NCBI GenBank assembly: GCA_030446305.1
Contig: JASUSA010000018.1
Location: forward strand, 1-50,246
Length of the DNA stretch: 50,246 bases
Origin: Clostridiales bacterium
GTDB taxonomy: Bacteria > Bacillota > Clostridia > Peptostreptococcales > Acidaminobacteraceae
Reading direction: 5' to 3'
Numbering within the stretch: the first letter of the stretch is position 1; the number at the start of each line of letters is the position of its first letter. Below the pieces are notes generated by a model that made no database searches, was not told where the DNA came from, and saw nothing but the letters and a program-made list of their open reading frames with translations. Position numbers and translations under genes: made by a program. This document shows positions 6,292-14,829 of this stretch, in pieces.

Positions 6292-8679
6292 TTATGAGGG
6301 CATGTGCATGCCACCCTCAGCGGTTTGCCAAAGCTGCTGTTCAACAAAATTCACATCCGGCAAATCGATGTCAAAGATTAATTTGACAACGGCTTCGATA
6401 TTCTCAACCGGATAAAACGTCAGCGCTTCAACCACTTCTTTTGGCACATCGGTTAGGTCTTTTTCGTTTTCTTTCGGTATAATAACACGCTTAACACCTG
6501 CACGATGCGCTGCGATAATTTTTTCTTTGATCCCGCCCACCGGCATTACCGAACCTCTCAGTGTGACTTCACCTGTCATGGCAAAGTCAGAAGGAACTTT
6601 TCTGCCGAGTACCAATGATGAAATGGCCGTAAATAGTGCAACACCCGCAGAAGGACCATCTTTAGGCACTGCGCCTGAAGGGACGTGAATGTGCAAGTCA
6701 CGTTTGCCAAATTCAAATCCTGCGGTTTGAACAGCCAGTCTGGATTTGACAAGACTAAGCGAAATTCTCGCCGATTCCTTCATGACGTCGCCAAGTTTAC
6801 CTGTTAAGATCAGCTGACCGCCGCCCGGCATAAACGAACCTTCGATAAAGAGAATTTCGCCACCTACCGGTGTCCATGCAAGACCGGTGACAACACCCGG
6901 CACATTTTCCTTGCCAATCACATCATGTCTGGCAATTGGATGCCCTAAGAGTGTTTCCAAATCCGCTGCCTGCACTTGGTAAGGAAGTTCAACGGCATGC
7001 AAAACAATTTTTTCAGATGCCGCACGTGCAAGACTTGCAATCTGACGCTTCAAATTCCGCACACCTGCTTCACGCGTATAGACATCGATGACTTGTTTCA
7101 ACGCCTCATCTGTAATCTCAAGTTCATGTCGAGTTAAGCCATGATCTTCCAAAACCTCTGGAATAAGGTGATTTTTGGCAATGTGAAACTTTTCATTATT
7201 CGTATAGCTCGAAACCTCGATGACTTCCATCCTATCGAGGAGCGGCCCCGGAATCCCTCTAAGCGAGTTAGCCGTCGCAATAAAGAAAACATCTGAGAGA
7301 TCGTACGGCACTTCAAGGTAGTGATCTTGGAACGTGCTGTTTTGCTCTGGATCCAGCACTTCCAGCAGTGCACTGGCGGGATCACCGCTGTTTGCCACTT
7401 GCAGCTTGTCAATTTCGTCTAAGACGAATATCGGGTTTGTCTGTTTTGCTTTTTTCATACCTTGAATTATGCGTCCGGGAAGCGCCGCTACATAGGTACG
7501 ACGATGCCCTCTTACTTCGGCTTCATCGCGAACACCGCCAAGGCTCATTCTTACATAAGGCCTGCCAAGCGCTTCGGCAATACTCTTGCCGAGACTCGTT
7601 TTGCCGGTTCCCGGAGGTCCGACGAGCAGTAAAATGCTGCCTTGTTTTTCTTTTTTCAGTTTCAGCACAGCCAAATGCTGAATAATGCGATCCTTAACTT
7701 CTTTAAGGCCATAATGCTGGGATTCCAATAATTCACGTGCATTTTCTATGTCGATCTCCGGTGCTTTGAATTTACCCCAAGGCAAATTGACCAAAAGGTC
7801 GAGATAATTAATCACGACATTGCGCTCGGCGCTTTGCGGTGAGAGACCATCCAGTTTTGCCACTTCATCCAGTGCAATTTTCTGAACGTCTTCCGGCATG
7901 GTGCTATTTTCAATCATCTCTCGATAATCTTTTTTATTGCTGCTCGGTGCATCCTCATTAAGTTCTTCCTGAATCGCACGCAATTGTTCTCTCAAAAATG
8001 CCTTGCGATAATTTTTATTGGCTTCTGTTGAGAATTTGTCTGCCATTTCTTTTTGGAATGCAAATAACTCTTTCTGTTTCATCAGCGCGTCAATGAGTTT
8101 CAACCCTTTTTCGCTATGAGAATGCGTATCAAAAATTTGATACTTTTCATCCATTGTCAAATTCATATACTGCAGCAGAACGCCTGCAAGCAATTCGATG
8201 TCATTGATTTCTTCAATGTACTGAAGGAACGGCTCAGATCCTTTGAAATAAATGCTTATATCTTTTACCAAGCCTTTAATGTGTTTCAGCAGTTCGGCTA
8301 GTGGTGCTCCCTCTAAATCATTTGCATCTGGCGAAATACTGTATTCTGCGAAAAGTTCTCCCGCTTCTTCATAAAAACGATCGACGCGAACTTTTTCAAG
8401 TGCCTTAATATTGAGTACATAAAAATCATTTTCATACCGAATGTTTTTAACTTCCATTAAAACGCCTGATTTATAAAAATCTTTTATTTCATAGGATTGT
8501 GATTCCTTTGCAGTTTTGACCGAAATGCCAAGTGCCATCATCTGGTCTTCCACGAGGCGCTGCTCCAAATTGTGCCCAGCCTCGCGTTTAATTTTAATGG
8601 TAATTTCATTGCCTTTAAAAAGTACAATGTCTGAAATGCCAAGTACATTTAAAATACGTTTTTCCTGATCGCCATTCAT
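6292..8679 (-). CDS. lon: ATP-dependent protease Lon
   Basis: Cytosolic ATP-dependent serine protease that degrades misfolded and regulatory proteins. The N-terminal substrate-binding domain covers about residues 10-200, the coiled linker 205-310 and the AAA+ module 315-590, with Walker A GPPGTGKT at 354-361 and Walker B FVLDEIDK. The protease domain at the end has the catalytic Ser677 in [10 protein letters not shown] and Lys718 in VGGIKEK. At 795 residues it is full length for LonA. The ATG has a GAGGAGGT site eight bases away. A MITE-like repeat occupies 8706-8822 just upstream, so the lon promoter lies inside or beyond that repeat. No CIRCE or CtsR box is obvious. Confidence 0.97.
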   Translation of the reverse strand: MNGDQEKRILNVLGISDIVLFKGNEITIKIKREAGHNLEQRLVEDQMMALGISVKTAKESQSYEIKDFYKSGVLMEVKNIRYENDFYVLNIKALEKVRVDRFYEEAGELFAEYSISPDANDLEGAPLAELLKHIKGLVKDISIYFKGSEPFLQYIEEINDIELLAGVLLQYMNLTMDEKYQIFDTHSHSEKGLKLIDALMKQKELFAFQKEMADKFSTEANKNYRKAFLREQLRAIQEELNEDAPSSNKKDYREMIENSTMPEDVQKIALDEVAKLDGLSPQSAERNVVINYLDLLVNLPWGKFKAPEIDIENARELLESQHYGLKEVKDRIIQHLAVLKLKKEKQGSILLLVGPPGTGKTSLGKSIAEALGRPYVRMSLGGVRDEAEVRGHRRTYVAALPGRIIQGMKKAKQTNPIFVLDEIDKLQVANSGDPASALLEVLDPEQNSTFQDHYLEVPYDLSDVFFIATANSLRGIPGPLLDRMEVIEVSSYTNNEKFHIAKNHLIPEVLEDHGLTRHELEITDEALKQVIDVYTREAGVRNLKRQIASLARAASEKIVLHAVELPYQVQAADLETLLGHPIARHDVIGKENVPGVVTGLAWTPVGGEILFIEGSFMPGGGQLILTGKLGDVMKESARISLSLVKSRLAVQTAGFEFGKRDLHIHVPSGAVPKDGPSAGVALFTAISSLVLGRKVPSDFAMTGEVTLRGSVMPVGGIKEKIIAAHRAGVKRVIIPKENEKDLTDVPKEVVEALTFYPVENIEAVVKLIFDIDLPDVNFVEQQLWQTAEGGMHMPS

Positions 8680-8705
8680 GGTCCATACCTCCTCATTTAT
8701 TATCT

Positions 8706-8822
8706 AAGGAAATTGCATACGATCCTTAGGTCTAATCCTTCACTTAATATACTGAATTCCCATCTTGCAAAGAACACACACATTATTGTAAAGGATCAAA
8801 ATTTGAATGATACAATTTCTCC
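8706..8822. repeat. MITE/REP-like element, copy A
   Basis: A 117-base AT-rich element with imperfect inverted ends: AAGGAAATTGCAT at the left and, read from the other strand, GGAGAAATTGTATCATTC at the right. ATCCTT and its complement recur inside both arms. The ends match copies at 12264, 23861, 27495 and 47573. It fills most of the gap between marR and lon. Confidence 0.6.
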
Positions 8823-8894
8823 AGTAGAATGCTTCAACTGCCTTATCTCTGTATGATTACTTTTCTGTATGATGACTTTATTTAACGGCATGCA

Positions 8895-9311
8895 TTACTT
8901 TTTTTTAAGACCCTCAAGTGCTTCAATGAGTTTTTGGACTGCCTCTTCATCCAGCACCAAAGTGATCTTTTCTGCTAAGCGCATGACGCTAAGCTGTTCC
9001 ATATGCGCCAGCTGTTCACCTTTATCCGTAAGCTCTATATAATATTTCCTGCCATCGGTCTGACATTGACGTTTGTGTACCAAGTCACATTTTTGTAGTT
9101 TTTTAATACTTTCCGTAACAGTGGGCTTACTAAGATTTAAGGATTCTGAAAGTTCACTGATTGTCGTTTCGTGCATCTGATCGACATATTTCAAATAGTT
9201 GAGTTGCGTCATTGTAATTTGGCCAGCATCCAAGTCGTTGAAAATCTGAAAGGTGCACTCTCCTTTTAGCGTTAACAAACGTTCTAATGCTTCTCTCAAT
9301 GCTTCCTCCAC
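8895..9311 (-). CDS. MarR-family transcriptional regulator
   Basis: A 138-residue winged-helix repressor. The recognition region is TISELSESLNLSKPTVTESIKKLQKCDLVHKR without a break (about residues 50-81), followed by the wing with DGRKYYIELTDKG and a C-terminal dimerisation helix. The start codon is GTG, supported by GAGGAGG at good spacing. Cysteines occur at the N-terminal ligand region (ECTF) and in the HTH region (KCD, QCQ), so thiol sensing is possible but not shown. The gene is alone; a 6-5-6 inverted repeat just upstream suggests self-repression. The target beyond itself is unknown. Confidence 0.88.
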   Translation of the reverse strand: MEEALREALERLLTLKGECTFQIFNDLDAGQITMTQLNYLKYVDQMHETTISELSESLNLSKPTVTESIKKLQKCDLVHKRQCQTDGRKYYIELTDKGEQLAHMEQLSVMRLAEKITLVLDEEAVQKLIEALEGLKKK

Positions 9312-9329
9312 AACTGCCTCCTCAATTTA

Positions 9330-9346
9330 GTTAGTTTCATACTAAC
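9330..9346. promoter_or_regulatory. probable MarR operator
   Basis: GTTAGT, five bases (TTCAT) and ACTAAC form a perfect inverted repeat 19 bases upstream of the marR start codon, a typical size and place for autoregulation. A partial second site (CTACTAAC) occurs near 9373. Between here and 9490 the sequence is AT-rich with no further feature I can support. Confidence 0.6.
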
Positions 9347-9497
9347 AAACTATCATAATTGAGAACGAATATCTACTAACATTCTTTGAATGATTTGTTA
9401 CAAAACTATTAACATAAAGTGTTCTCAATTGAAAACATTTTTTTATGCCGCTTTTTAATGCTTCTTACAAAAAAATTTATTTATTTTTTAAGATTCG

Positions 9498-9594
9498 AAG
9501 ACAGCACAAACAAAAATGGCATATAATAAAATAAACACTGTTAACGGTCACAGTCTTAATAATGCTTTGACTGTTAACGGTCACAACCTAATAT
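9498..9594 (+). promoter_or_regulatory. tandem promoters and two operators of the LacI-type regulator
   Basis: Two exact copies of CTGTTAACGGTCACA lie at 9538-9552 and 9571-9585, 33 bases apart (about three DNA turns). The first follows a TATAAT (9522-9527, with AAGACA at 9498-9503); the second overlaps the -35 region of a second promoter, TTGACT (9567-9572), 16 bases, TAATAT (9589-9594). The half-palindromic motif TGTnAnCGnTnACA with a central CG is typical of LacI-family operators, so autorepression is likely. Confidence 0.72.
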
Positions 9595-9637
9595 CCTTAA
9601 CAATTTAACTAAAATCAAAATAAAGAAGGTCATTAGA

Positions 9638-10702
9638 ATGTCTACCGACAAAAAAACGACGATCCGCGAAGTAGCGCGTTTTGCAAATGTTTCAATTGGA
9701 ACCGTAGACCGCGTGCTGAACAATCGCGGCAATGTGAGTCTTGAGAAAGAAAAGGCCGTCAAAGAAGCCGTTATAAAACTGCAGTATGAGCCTAACCGCG
9801 TAGCACAATCATTGGCCAAACAGAGGCGAAAAGTTAAAATCGGTATTACCTTTCCAGATGTTGAGCGCTATTTTTGGGATAAAGTGAAAGATGGCATTGA
9901 CCGTGCTGAAAAAGAGCTACAGCCGCTGGGTGTCGAATTCATCGTACACACCACTTCCAGTTATAATATTGACGAACAGGTTCATGCACTCGAATCCCTT
10001 AAAAATCAAGGTGTACACGGTATTTGCATGGTACCGCATCACTTTCAAAAACTCGACAGCACCATTAACGCATATGAAGCAGCAGGCATTCCAATTATTA
10101 CATTTATCAGTGATAGCCCTGAGAGTCATCGCCTCGCCTATATGGGCGTAGACGACGTGAAAAGCGGTGAAACTGCCGCAAAGCTCATGGGACTATATCT
10201 TAAGGGCAAAGGAAAAATACTTATTTTTGCCATTCATCGTGAGGTTCTCTGTATCGACGAACGCATCAAGGGTTTTCTTCACAAACTCCATACAGAGTTC
10301 CCTGAAATCGAAGTCATGAATGTCTACGACGTCAGCGGCGGCAATCATCTTTACGATTATGAAAACTATCAGGACGATGTCCAGCACTTAACAGAGCGGC
10401 TTTTATTGGAATACGAAGATCTTCAAGGCATTTACGTTACCAACAGTTTGACCAATTACGTCGGCAGAGCAGCACTTTCCCTAGGCTTTCAAGATAAGCT
10501 GGCAATTATCGGACACGAGACAACGGAGGATACCCGTCATCTTATGGCGACCAATACCATTGATGCCCTCGTCTGCCAAACACCGGATATTGAAGTCTAT
10601 TATGCCGCAAAACAAATGTACGAATATATAACTGATCCAACAAAACCGCTTAATCTGAAATTTAAGCGCCGCAGTACGATTTTAATCAACGAATTGCTAT
10701 AG
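9638..10702 (+). CDS. LacI-family transcriptional regulator with sugar-binding-type domain
   Basis: A 354-residue regulator. The N-terminal helix-turn-helix (residues 6-50) has IREVARFANVSIGTVDRVLN followed by the hinge helix with PNRVAQSLAKQ. The rest is a periplasmic-binding-protein fold of the Peripla_BP_4 kind, found in the LacI subgroup whose HTH reads GTVDRVLN. The ligand cannot be read from sequence; sugars, polyols or organic acids are possible. Two operators precede the gene and a third near-copy precedes the next gene, a thiolase (10766-10780), so it probably controls both. The start follows an AAAGAAGG site. Confidence 0.9.
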   Translation: MSTDKKTTIREVARFANVSIGTVDRVLNNRGNVSLEKEKAVKEAVIKLQYEPNRVAQSLAKQRRKVKIGITFPDVERYFWDKVKDGIDRAEKELQPLGVEFIVHTTSSYNIDEQVHALESLKNQGVHGICMVPHHFQKLDSTINAYEAAGIPIITFISDSPESHRLAYMGVDDVKSGETAAKLMGLYLKGKGKILIFAIHREVLCIDERIKGFLHKLHTEFPEIEVMNVYDVSGGNHLYDYENYQDDVQHLTERLLLEYEDLQGIYVTNSLTNYVGRAALSLGFQDKLAIIGHETTEDTRHLMATNTIDALVCQTPDIEVYYAAKQMYEYITDPTKPLNLKFKRRSTILINELL

Positions 10703-10765
10703 ATCATCGGTCAAATGAAGACATACCCACGGCACTTTTGTGGCATTGGTTGTTTTTCTTCAAAC

Positions 10766-10780
10766 TGTGACCGTACACAG
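10766..10780. promoter_or_regulatory. third LacI-type operator, upstream of the thiolase gene
   Basis: TGTGACCGTACACAG matches the reverse complement of the two operators at 9538 and 9571 (TGTGACCGTTAACAG) in 13 of 15 positions and is itself more palindromic. It lies 75 bases before the thiolase start codon. Confidence 0.65.
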
Positions 10781-10791
10781 TGCTCAAAACG

Positions 10792-10815
10792 CATCATTTC
10801 CATTGTGAAATGATG
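10792..10815 (+). other. stem-loop in the thiolase leader
   Basis: CATCATTTC, six bases and GAAATGATG form a perfect nine-base inverted repeat. No T run follows, so it is not a terminator for the regulator gene; it may stabilise the thiolase mRNA or be a protein site. Confidence 0.5.
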
Positions 10816-10854
10816 TGTTGAGATAAATTTTTACGTAAAACAGAGGGAGGTTTT

Positions 10855-12060
10855 ATGAAAACTCATGAGGTAGTAGTGGTAAGCGCCTGTCGTACAGCTA
10901 TTGGCAAGTTTATGGGAAGCTTAAAAGATGTTTCTGCCAGACAACTCGCAATGACAGTCGGCAAAGAAGCGATTACACGCGCGGGTATTGAAGCCGATAT
11001 GGTTGATGAAATCTGCATGGGGCAACTCTATACGGGCATGCAGGGATCACTGCCTGCAAGACAGGTTGCGATGCGCATTGGCATGCCGCATCGAAGTAAT
11101 GCCGTCAGCGTTAACCAAAACTGTACTTCCGGCATGCGTGCACTTGAAATCGCATGTCACAACATCATGCTCGGCAAGACTGAGATCGGTCTCGTCGTCG
11201 GTGTTGAAAGCATGACTAACGCACCTTATTTATTGCCAAAAGGACGTTCAGGCTATCGTATGGGCCCCGGCTCAATTGAAGATTCAATGCTTCACGATGG
11301 TCTATATGACGAACTTTCTGAAGGCCACATGGCAATGACAGCAGAAAATGTCGCAGAAAAATATAATATTTCTAGAGAAGCCTGTGATGAACTCGCCGTT
11401 TTAAGCCACAAACGCGCGACACAGGCAATTGAAGAAGGCCGTTTCAAACGTGAAATTGTTCCGGTAGAATTAAAATCGCGAAAAGGCATCAAACTATTTG
11501 ATACCGACGAGCACGTCATCACTGACGCTACAATGGAAAGTGTCGGCGCACTTAAGACAATCTTTAAAAAAGACGGTGTCGTTACAGCGGCAAACGCTTC
11601 TGGGATCAATGACGGCGCAGCTGCTGTTATTATCATGTCAAAAGAAAAAGCTGAATCACTTGGCATCAAGCCGCTTATGAAACTCATCAACATCTGTGGT
11701 GAAGGCGTTGATCCAAAATACATGGGAATCGGCCCTGCCTATGCCATTCCTAAATGCTTAAAACAAGCAGATATGAAATTTGAAGACGTCGATTACTGGG
11801 AAATCAATGAAGCCTTCGCCGCACAAGTCCTCGGCGTTGAAAAAGCCATCAAGGAAGACGCGGGAATCGAACTCGATTTTGATAAAATCAATCACAATGG
11901 CTCTGGTATTTCTCTTGGTCACCCAGTGGGCTGTACAGGCCTTCGCATTATCGTTTCACTCTATTATGAAATGGAACGAACCGGTGCAAAAGTCGGCGGC
12001 GCATCGCTTTGCGTTGGCGGCGGTCCATCTATGGCATCACTTTGGACAACAGAAATCTAA
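10855..12060 (+). CDS. thlA: acetyl-CoA C-acetyltransferase (thiolase)
   Basis: Condenses two acetyl-CoA to acetoacetyl-CoA (reversible), the entry to butyrate formation or the exit from acetoacetate and beta-oxidation. All catalytic residues are present: nucleophile Cys90 in NQNCTSGMRAL, His356 in SLGHPVG and Cys386 in SLCVGGG. The 401-residue length is normal. It starts at an ATG behind AGAGGGAGG. It stands alone, not in a crt-bcd-hbd operon, and is preceded by a LacI-type operator, so it may serve a pathway controlled by the upstream regulator rather than bulk butyrate formation. The gene could equally be called atoB. Confidence 0.93.
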   Translation: MKTHEVVVVSACRTAIGKFMGSLKDVSARQLAMTVGKEAITRAGIEADMVDEICMGQLYTGMQGSLPARQVAMRIGMPHRSNAVSVNQNCTSGMRALEIACHNIMLGKTEIGLVVGVESMTNAPYLLPKGRSGYRMGPGSIEDSMLHDGLYDELSEGHMAMTAENVAEKYNISREACDELAVLSHKRATQAIEEGRFKREIVPVELKSRKGIKLFDTDEHVITDATMESVGALKTIFKKDGVVTAANASGINDGAAAVIIMSKEKAESLGIKPLMKLINICGEGVDPKYMGIGPAYAIPKCLKQADMKFEDVDYWEINEAFAAQVLGVEKAIKEDAGIELDFDKINHNGSGISLGHPVGCTGLRIIVSLYYEMERTGAKVGGASLCVGGGPSMASLWTTEI

Positions 12061-12182
12061 TCGCTCAGCACTTAAATCATTAAATGGAAACAATTACACA
12101 GCAAGTCGATTGCCCTTGTAATTGTCATCATCGCAACAGCAATAACATTAAATGACGATTGGTAGCGTATTTAATGAAAAAA

Positions 12183-12229
12183 GGCTGTTTCAACGCATTT
12201 AGTTCCTTTGCGGTGAAACAGCCATTTTT
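12183..12229 (+). terminator. intrinsic terminator of the thiolase gene
   Basis: GGCTGTTTCA (12183-12192) pairs with TGAAACAGCC (12214-12223), with a longer loop that can pair further (CGC/GCG), followed by ATTTTTATT. Confidence 0.8.
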
Positions 12230-12263
12230 ATTGTCTATTTTTAGTTGTCTCATAAAACATTTC

Positions 12264-12306
12264 AGGAAATCACATCATTACCTTTCATTGATTTTTCACG
12301 ACAACA
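12264..12306. repeat. MITE/REP-like element, half copy B
   Basis: AGGAAATCACATCATTACC and the following stretch to TTTTTCACGACAAC match the right arm of copy D (27612 read backwards) closely. The opposite arm is not visible, so it looks like a truncated copy next to the end of the EF-hand gene. Confidence 0.5.
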
Positions 12307-12332
12307 GGTCAAACTTTCGTATGTTGCGGCAT

Positions 12333-13340
12333 TTAAATTTTTAGATCCACTTCGTGGATAACGCCCGCTTTGCCATCTTCGCTTAAATAAATACTGCTTC
12401 GCTTAATGGCACCTGTCAATTCCCACGCTTCCTTAACCTGATAATTGCCGTCTACTGCGCCCAAATAGATAGCGCCTACACCCGTCTCGCTTAAAGCCAA
12501 CATTTCAGAGCTGCCGTCTTCGTTATACTGCAAAACTTTTAAATTTTTATAGATGTAATCCCCTTCGTCGATCCAGCCGTTATGATCCATGTCATAGGCC
12601 GAGAGCTCTGAAAAACCACTGCCTGATTTTGGCCCAAACAATTCACTGCCGTCATCAATACGGCCATTGGCATTCTTATCAAGCGCGAGAAAACCGCTCC
12701 CTGACGCCAGTCCTTTAATGGTATCTTTTTGCCCGTCGAGATCAATATCCATTTCGACGTCAAAATGATTAAACGCGATCCCCTTTCCGTCAAAATTGAT
12801 GACGAGCGGATCTTTCACTTCCTGTGTAAAATCAAGCCTTGCCGAATTTGATTCATAAAAGGCCCTGCTCATGTTTAGCTGATAATCGAATGAGATTTCC
12901 TTTCCGTCCTCAGTTCGAACGATACCGTTTGAACGGTATTGAAATGTCTCTTCCTCAGCGTAGGATCTGTCAAAAGAAATCGAAACATTCTGTTTCCGAA
13001 TTTTACCGCCAGTGGCAAATGTAGAGGCTGCAAGTACATTATCCGGCCCAAAGCTCACACCTCTTTTTTTCGGAATCTTGACGACCATCCTAAATTTAAA
13101 AGGCTTGCCGGTTATAACGGAAAGGACGTGTTCCAAAAGTTTGATCTTAACCTGATCTTCTTCTGAGAGTTCAAAACTTTTGTCGTCTTCAACGTTTTCA
13201 CTTTTGGCAAGCCCAATAGGGCTCAGGTTAATGACTGGATCTTCCAGCATTTCTTCCACCTGAACCGTCAGCTTTTCGCTTGCGCTTCGCGTAAGGCTCG
13301 TTTGAACCTCCTGCTGAATCGCATAACCACTGATTTTCAT
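12333..13340 (-). CDS. EF-hand-like calcium-binding protein of unknown function
   Basis: A 335-residue protein with no signal peptide or membrane segment. The C-terminal half carries calcium-loop motifs: DIDLDGQKD near 198, DKNANGRIDDGSELFG at 221-236 and DMDHNGWIDEGD at 250-261. The DGSELFG context is typical of a family of Ca-binding proteins in motile bacteria, some linked to secreted hemolysin-type or RTX proteins. The N-terminal part is Ser/Glu-rich and unrecognised. Its start (MKISGYAIQQ) lacks a Sec signal, so it is cytosolic or uses a non-classical export path. The ATG has an AAGGAGGT site. The YuxH-type gene lies 136 bases upstream in the same direction. Confidence 0.75.
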   Translation of the reverse strand: MKISGYAIQQEVQTSLTRSASEKLTVQVEEMLEDPVINLSPIGLAKSENVEDDKSFELSEEDQVKIKLLEHVLSVITGKPFKFRMVVKIPKKRGVSFGPDNVLAASTFATGGKIRKQNVSISFDRSYAEEETFQYRSNGIVRTEDGKEISFDYQLNMSRAFYESNSARLDFTQEVKDPLVINFDGKGIAFNHFDVEMDIDLDGQKDTIKGLASGSGFLALDKNANGRIDDGSELFGPKSGSGFSELSAYDMDHNGWIDEGDYIYKNLKVLQYNEDGSSEMLALSETGVGAIYLGAVDGNYQVKEAWELTGAIKRSSIYLSEDGKAGVIHEVDLKI

Positions 13341-13476
13341 TTTTTACCTCCTTGTGTCAATGCATAGCTTCCTTGCTATTTGAGACAATTGCCCAATAAT
13401 ATGTACAAACTATTTATCGGCACAATTGAGGCAAAACTTTATGAATTTTCTGAATACTTTCCGGTTAATCTTTATG

Positions 13477-14691
13477 TCACGTAATCATCGACGTCATTTC
13501 ATTGGCCCATTTAACCGCCTCAAGGTAATCCGTCATCAGTGCATAAGTGGGGATATTTATTTTTTTTGCCTCTGTCGCTGCTGTATCAAAGTCAGCTTGT
13601 TCATAGGCAAGCATCAATGCATAAATCGGGTATAGCGGCCCTGAATGATCGCACAGTGCCAGCTTAATGTTTTTCGGAAGTGCGATGTCGACAAGCGCAT
13701 CTGCCATCGGTTGGTTGAGCATTGCATCTATTGTACTAAAAAGTCCCATCATTGAAATTTCGTGTTTAACGCGTTTAAGATTTGAATGTACGCCAATAGA
13801 TTCTGCAAATTTGGAACGAACAAGTGAAAGGGTTGTCAGTTCTTTCGGTTTGTCTGAACCAAGATCCTGCACCATTAAGATACTGACCCAGCGTTCGATT
13901 TCACGAAGTCCCATGTAAGTCAATGCGCGTTTAATCGAATACACGAGATCATCGCCCGAGCGCGATTTAATAACGCGCATCAGCCGATATGCCAAGTTTA
14001 CATCTTTCTCAATAATCTCAGCCATTACCTGATACGAGGGTTCTTCCTGTTTAAGTTCATTGAGTATATTTAAATACTGTGACTTTGAATTGAGCTTTGA
14101 AGCCGATTTTTTCATAACCACGGGTTTACTGAAAAAATATCCCTGAAACAGGGTAAACCCCATCGCCTTCGCTTTATCAAAGACTTCTTCCGTTTCGATT
14201 TTTTCTGCCAGTAAAATTTTTTTTTGCATAAGCGCTGCCACGACTTGGGTGCGAATCGTATCCAGCGGCGTTAAAAGCAAATCAAATTTGATAATGTCCG
14301 CATAGGGGACGAGTGGATACGTTGCAAAATCCTCGACAAAGTCATCCAGTGCAATACGATATCCCTTTGATTTCAAGAATTTAATCCGCTCAATCAGCGC
14401 TTCATCTACAATGACATCTTCAAGCACTTCAATGACCATCTCATCTGTGGCAATGAAATCCGGAAGGTCTTCATGCAAAAAGTGTGCATCAAAATTAATA
14501 AACGCCTTTTTTCTGTTGGTGATTTCCTCTATGCCAGCTTCATAGAGACTTGCCAACACACCAGCTGTTGCCCTTGTCGCATCTGTACCGTCAAACACTC
14601 GCGTTGTTTCATCTGATCGATAGAGCAGCTCATAGCCGTATACGTCCAAATTAGTTTTAAAAATTGGTTGCCTTGCAATATACATACGCAT
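13477..14691 (-). CDS. YuxH-type EAL-HDOD signalling protein
   Basis: A 404-residue cytosolic protein with an N-terminal EAL domain (1-200) and a C-terminal HDOD domain (about 205-390), the plan of Bacillus subtilis YuxH. The start MYIARQPIF is diagnostic. Most catalytic positions of cyclic-di-GMP phosphodiesterases can be matched: ELL in place of EAL (near residue 21), INFD, EVLED, the Asp pair of LDDF, KFD, EKIET and QGYFFSKP. Whether it cleaves cyclic-di-GMP is unknown; many members are thought to be sensors. HDOD domains are regulatory and often linked to motility. Its neighbour is the EF-hand gene in the same direction. Confidence 0.88.
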   Translation of the reverse strand: MRMYIARQPIFKTNLDVYGYELLYRSDETTRVFDGTDATRATAGVLASLYEAGIEEITNRKKAFINFDAHFLHEDLPDFIATDEMVIEVLEDVIVDEALIERIKFLKSKGYRIALDDFVEDFATYPLVPYADIIKFDLLLTPLDTIRTQVVAALMQKKILLAEKIETEEVFDKAKAMGFTLFQGYFFSKPVVMKKSASKLNSKSQYLNILNELKQEEPSYQVMAEIIEKDVNLAYRLMRVIKSRSGDDLVYSIKRALTYMGLREIERWVSILMVQDLGSDKPKELTTLSLVRSKFAESIGVHSNLKRVKHEISMMGLFSTIDAMLNQPMADALVDIALPKNIKLALCDHSGPLYPIYALMLAYEQADFDTAATEAKKINIPTYALMTDYLEAVKWANEMTSMIT

Positions 14692-14829
14692 TCCCCTTTA
14701 TCTAATAACACGCCTTTATATGTATACCTGCTGAACGCTATTTCATGCAGTCTCATTGTGAATGATTTGTAAACATTACAATCTGTCTAAAATCACCCTA
14801 TCCATTCTGTGTATCATTGTGTCTCTGCT

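Noticed and set aside
9574..9819. Minus-strand open frame across the LacI-type gene start
   Set aside because: It covers the operators and the HTH-coding part of a clear regulator; composition is non-protein-like.
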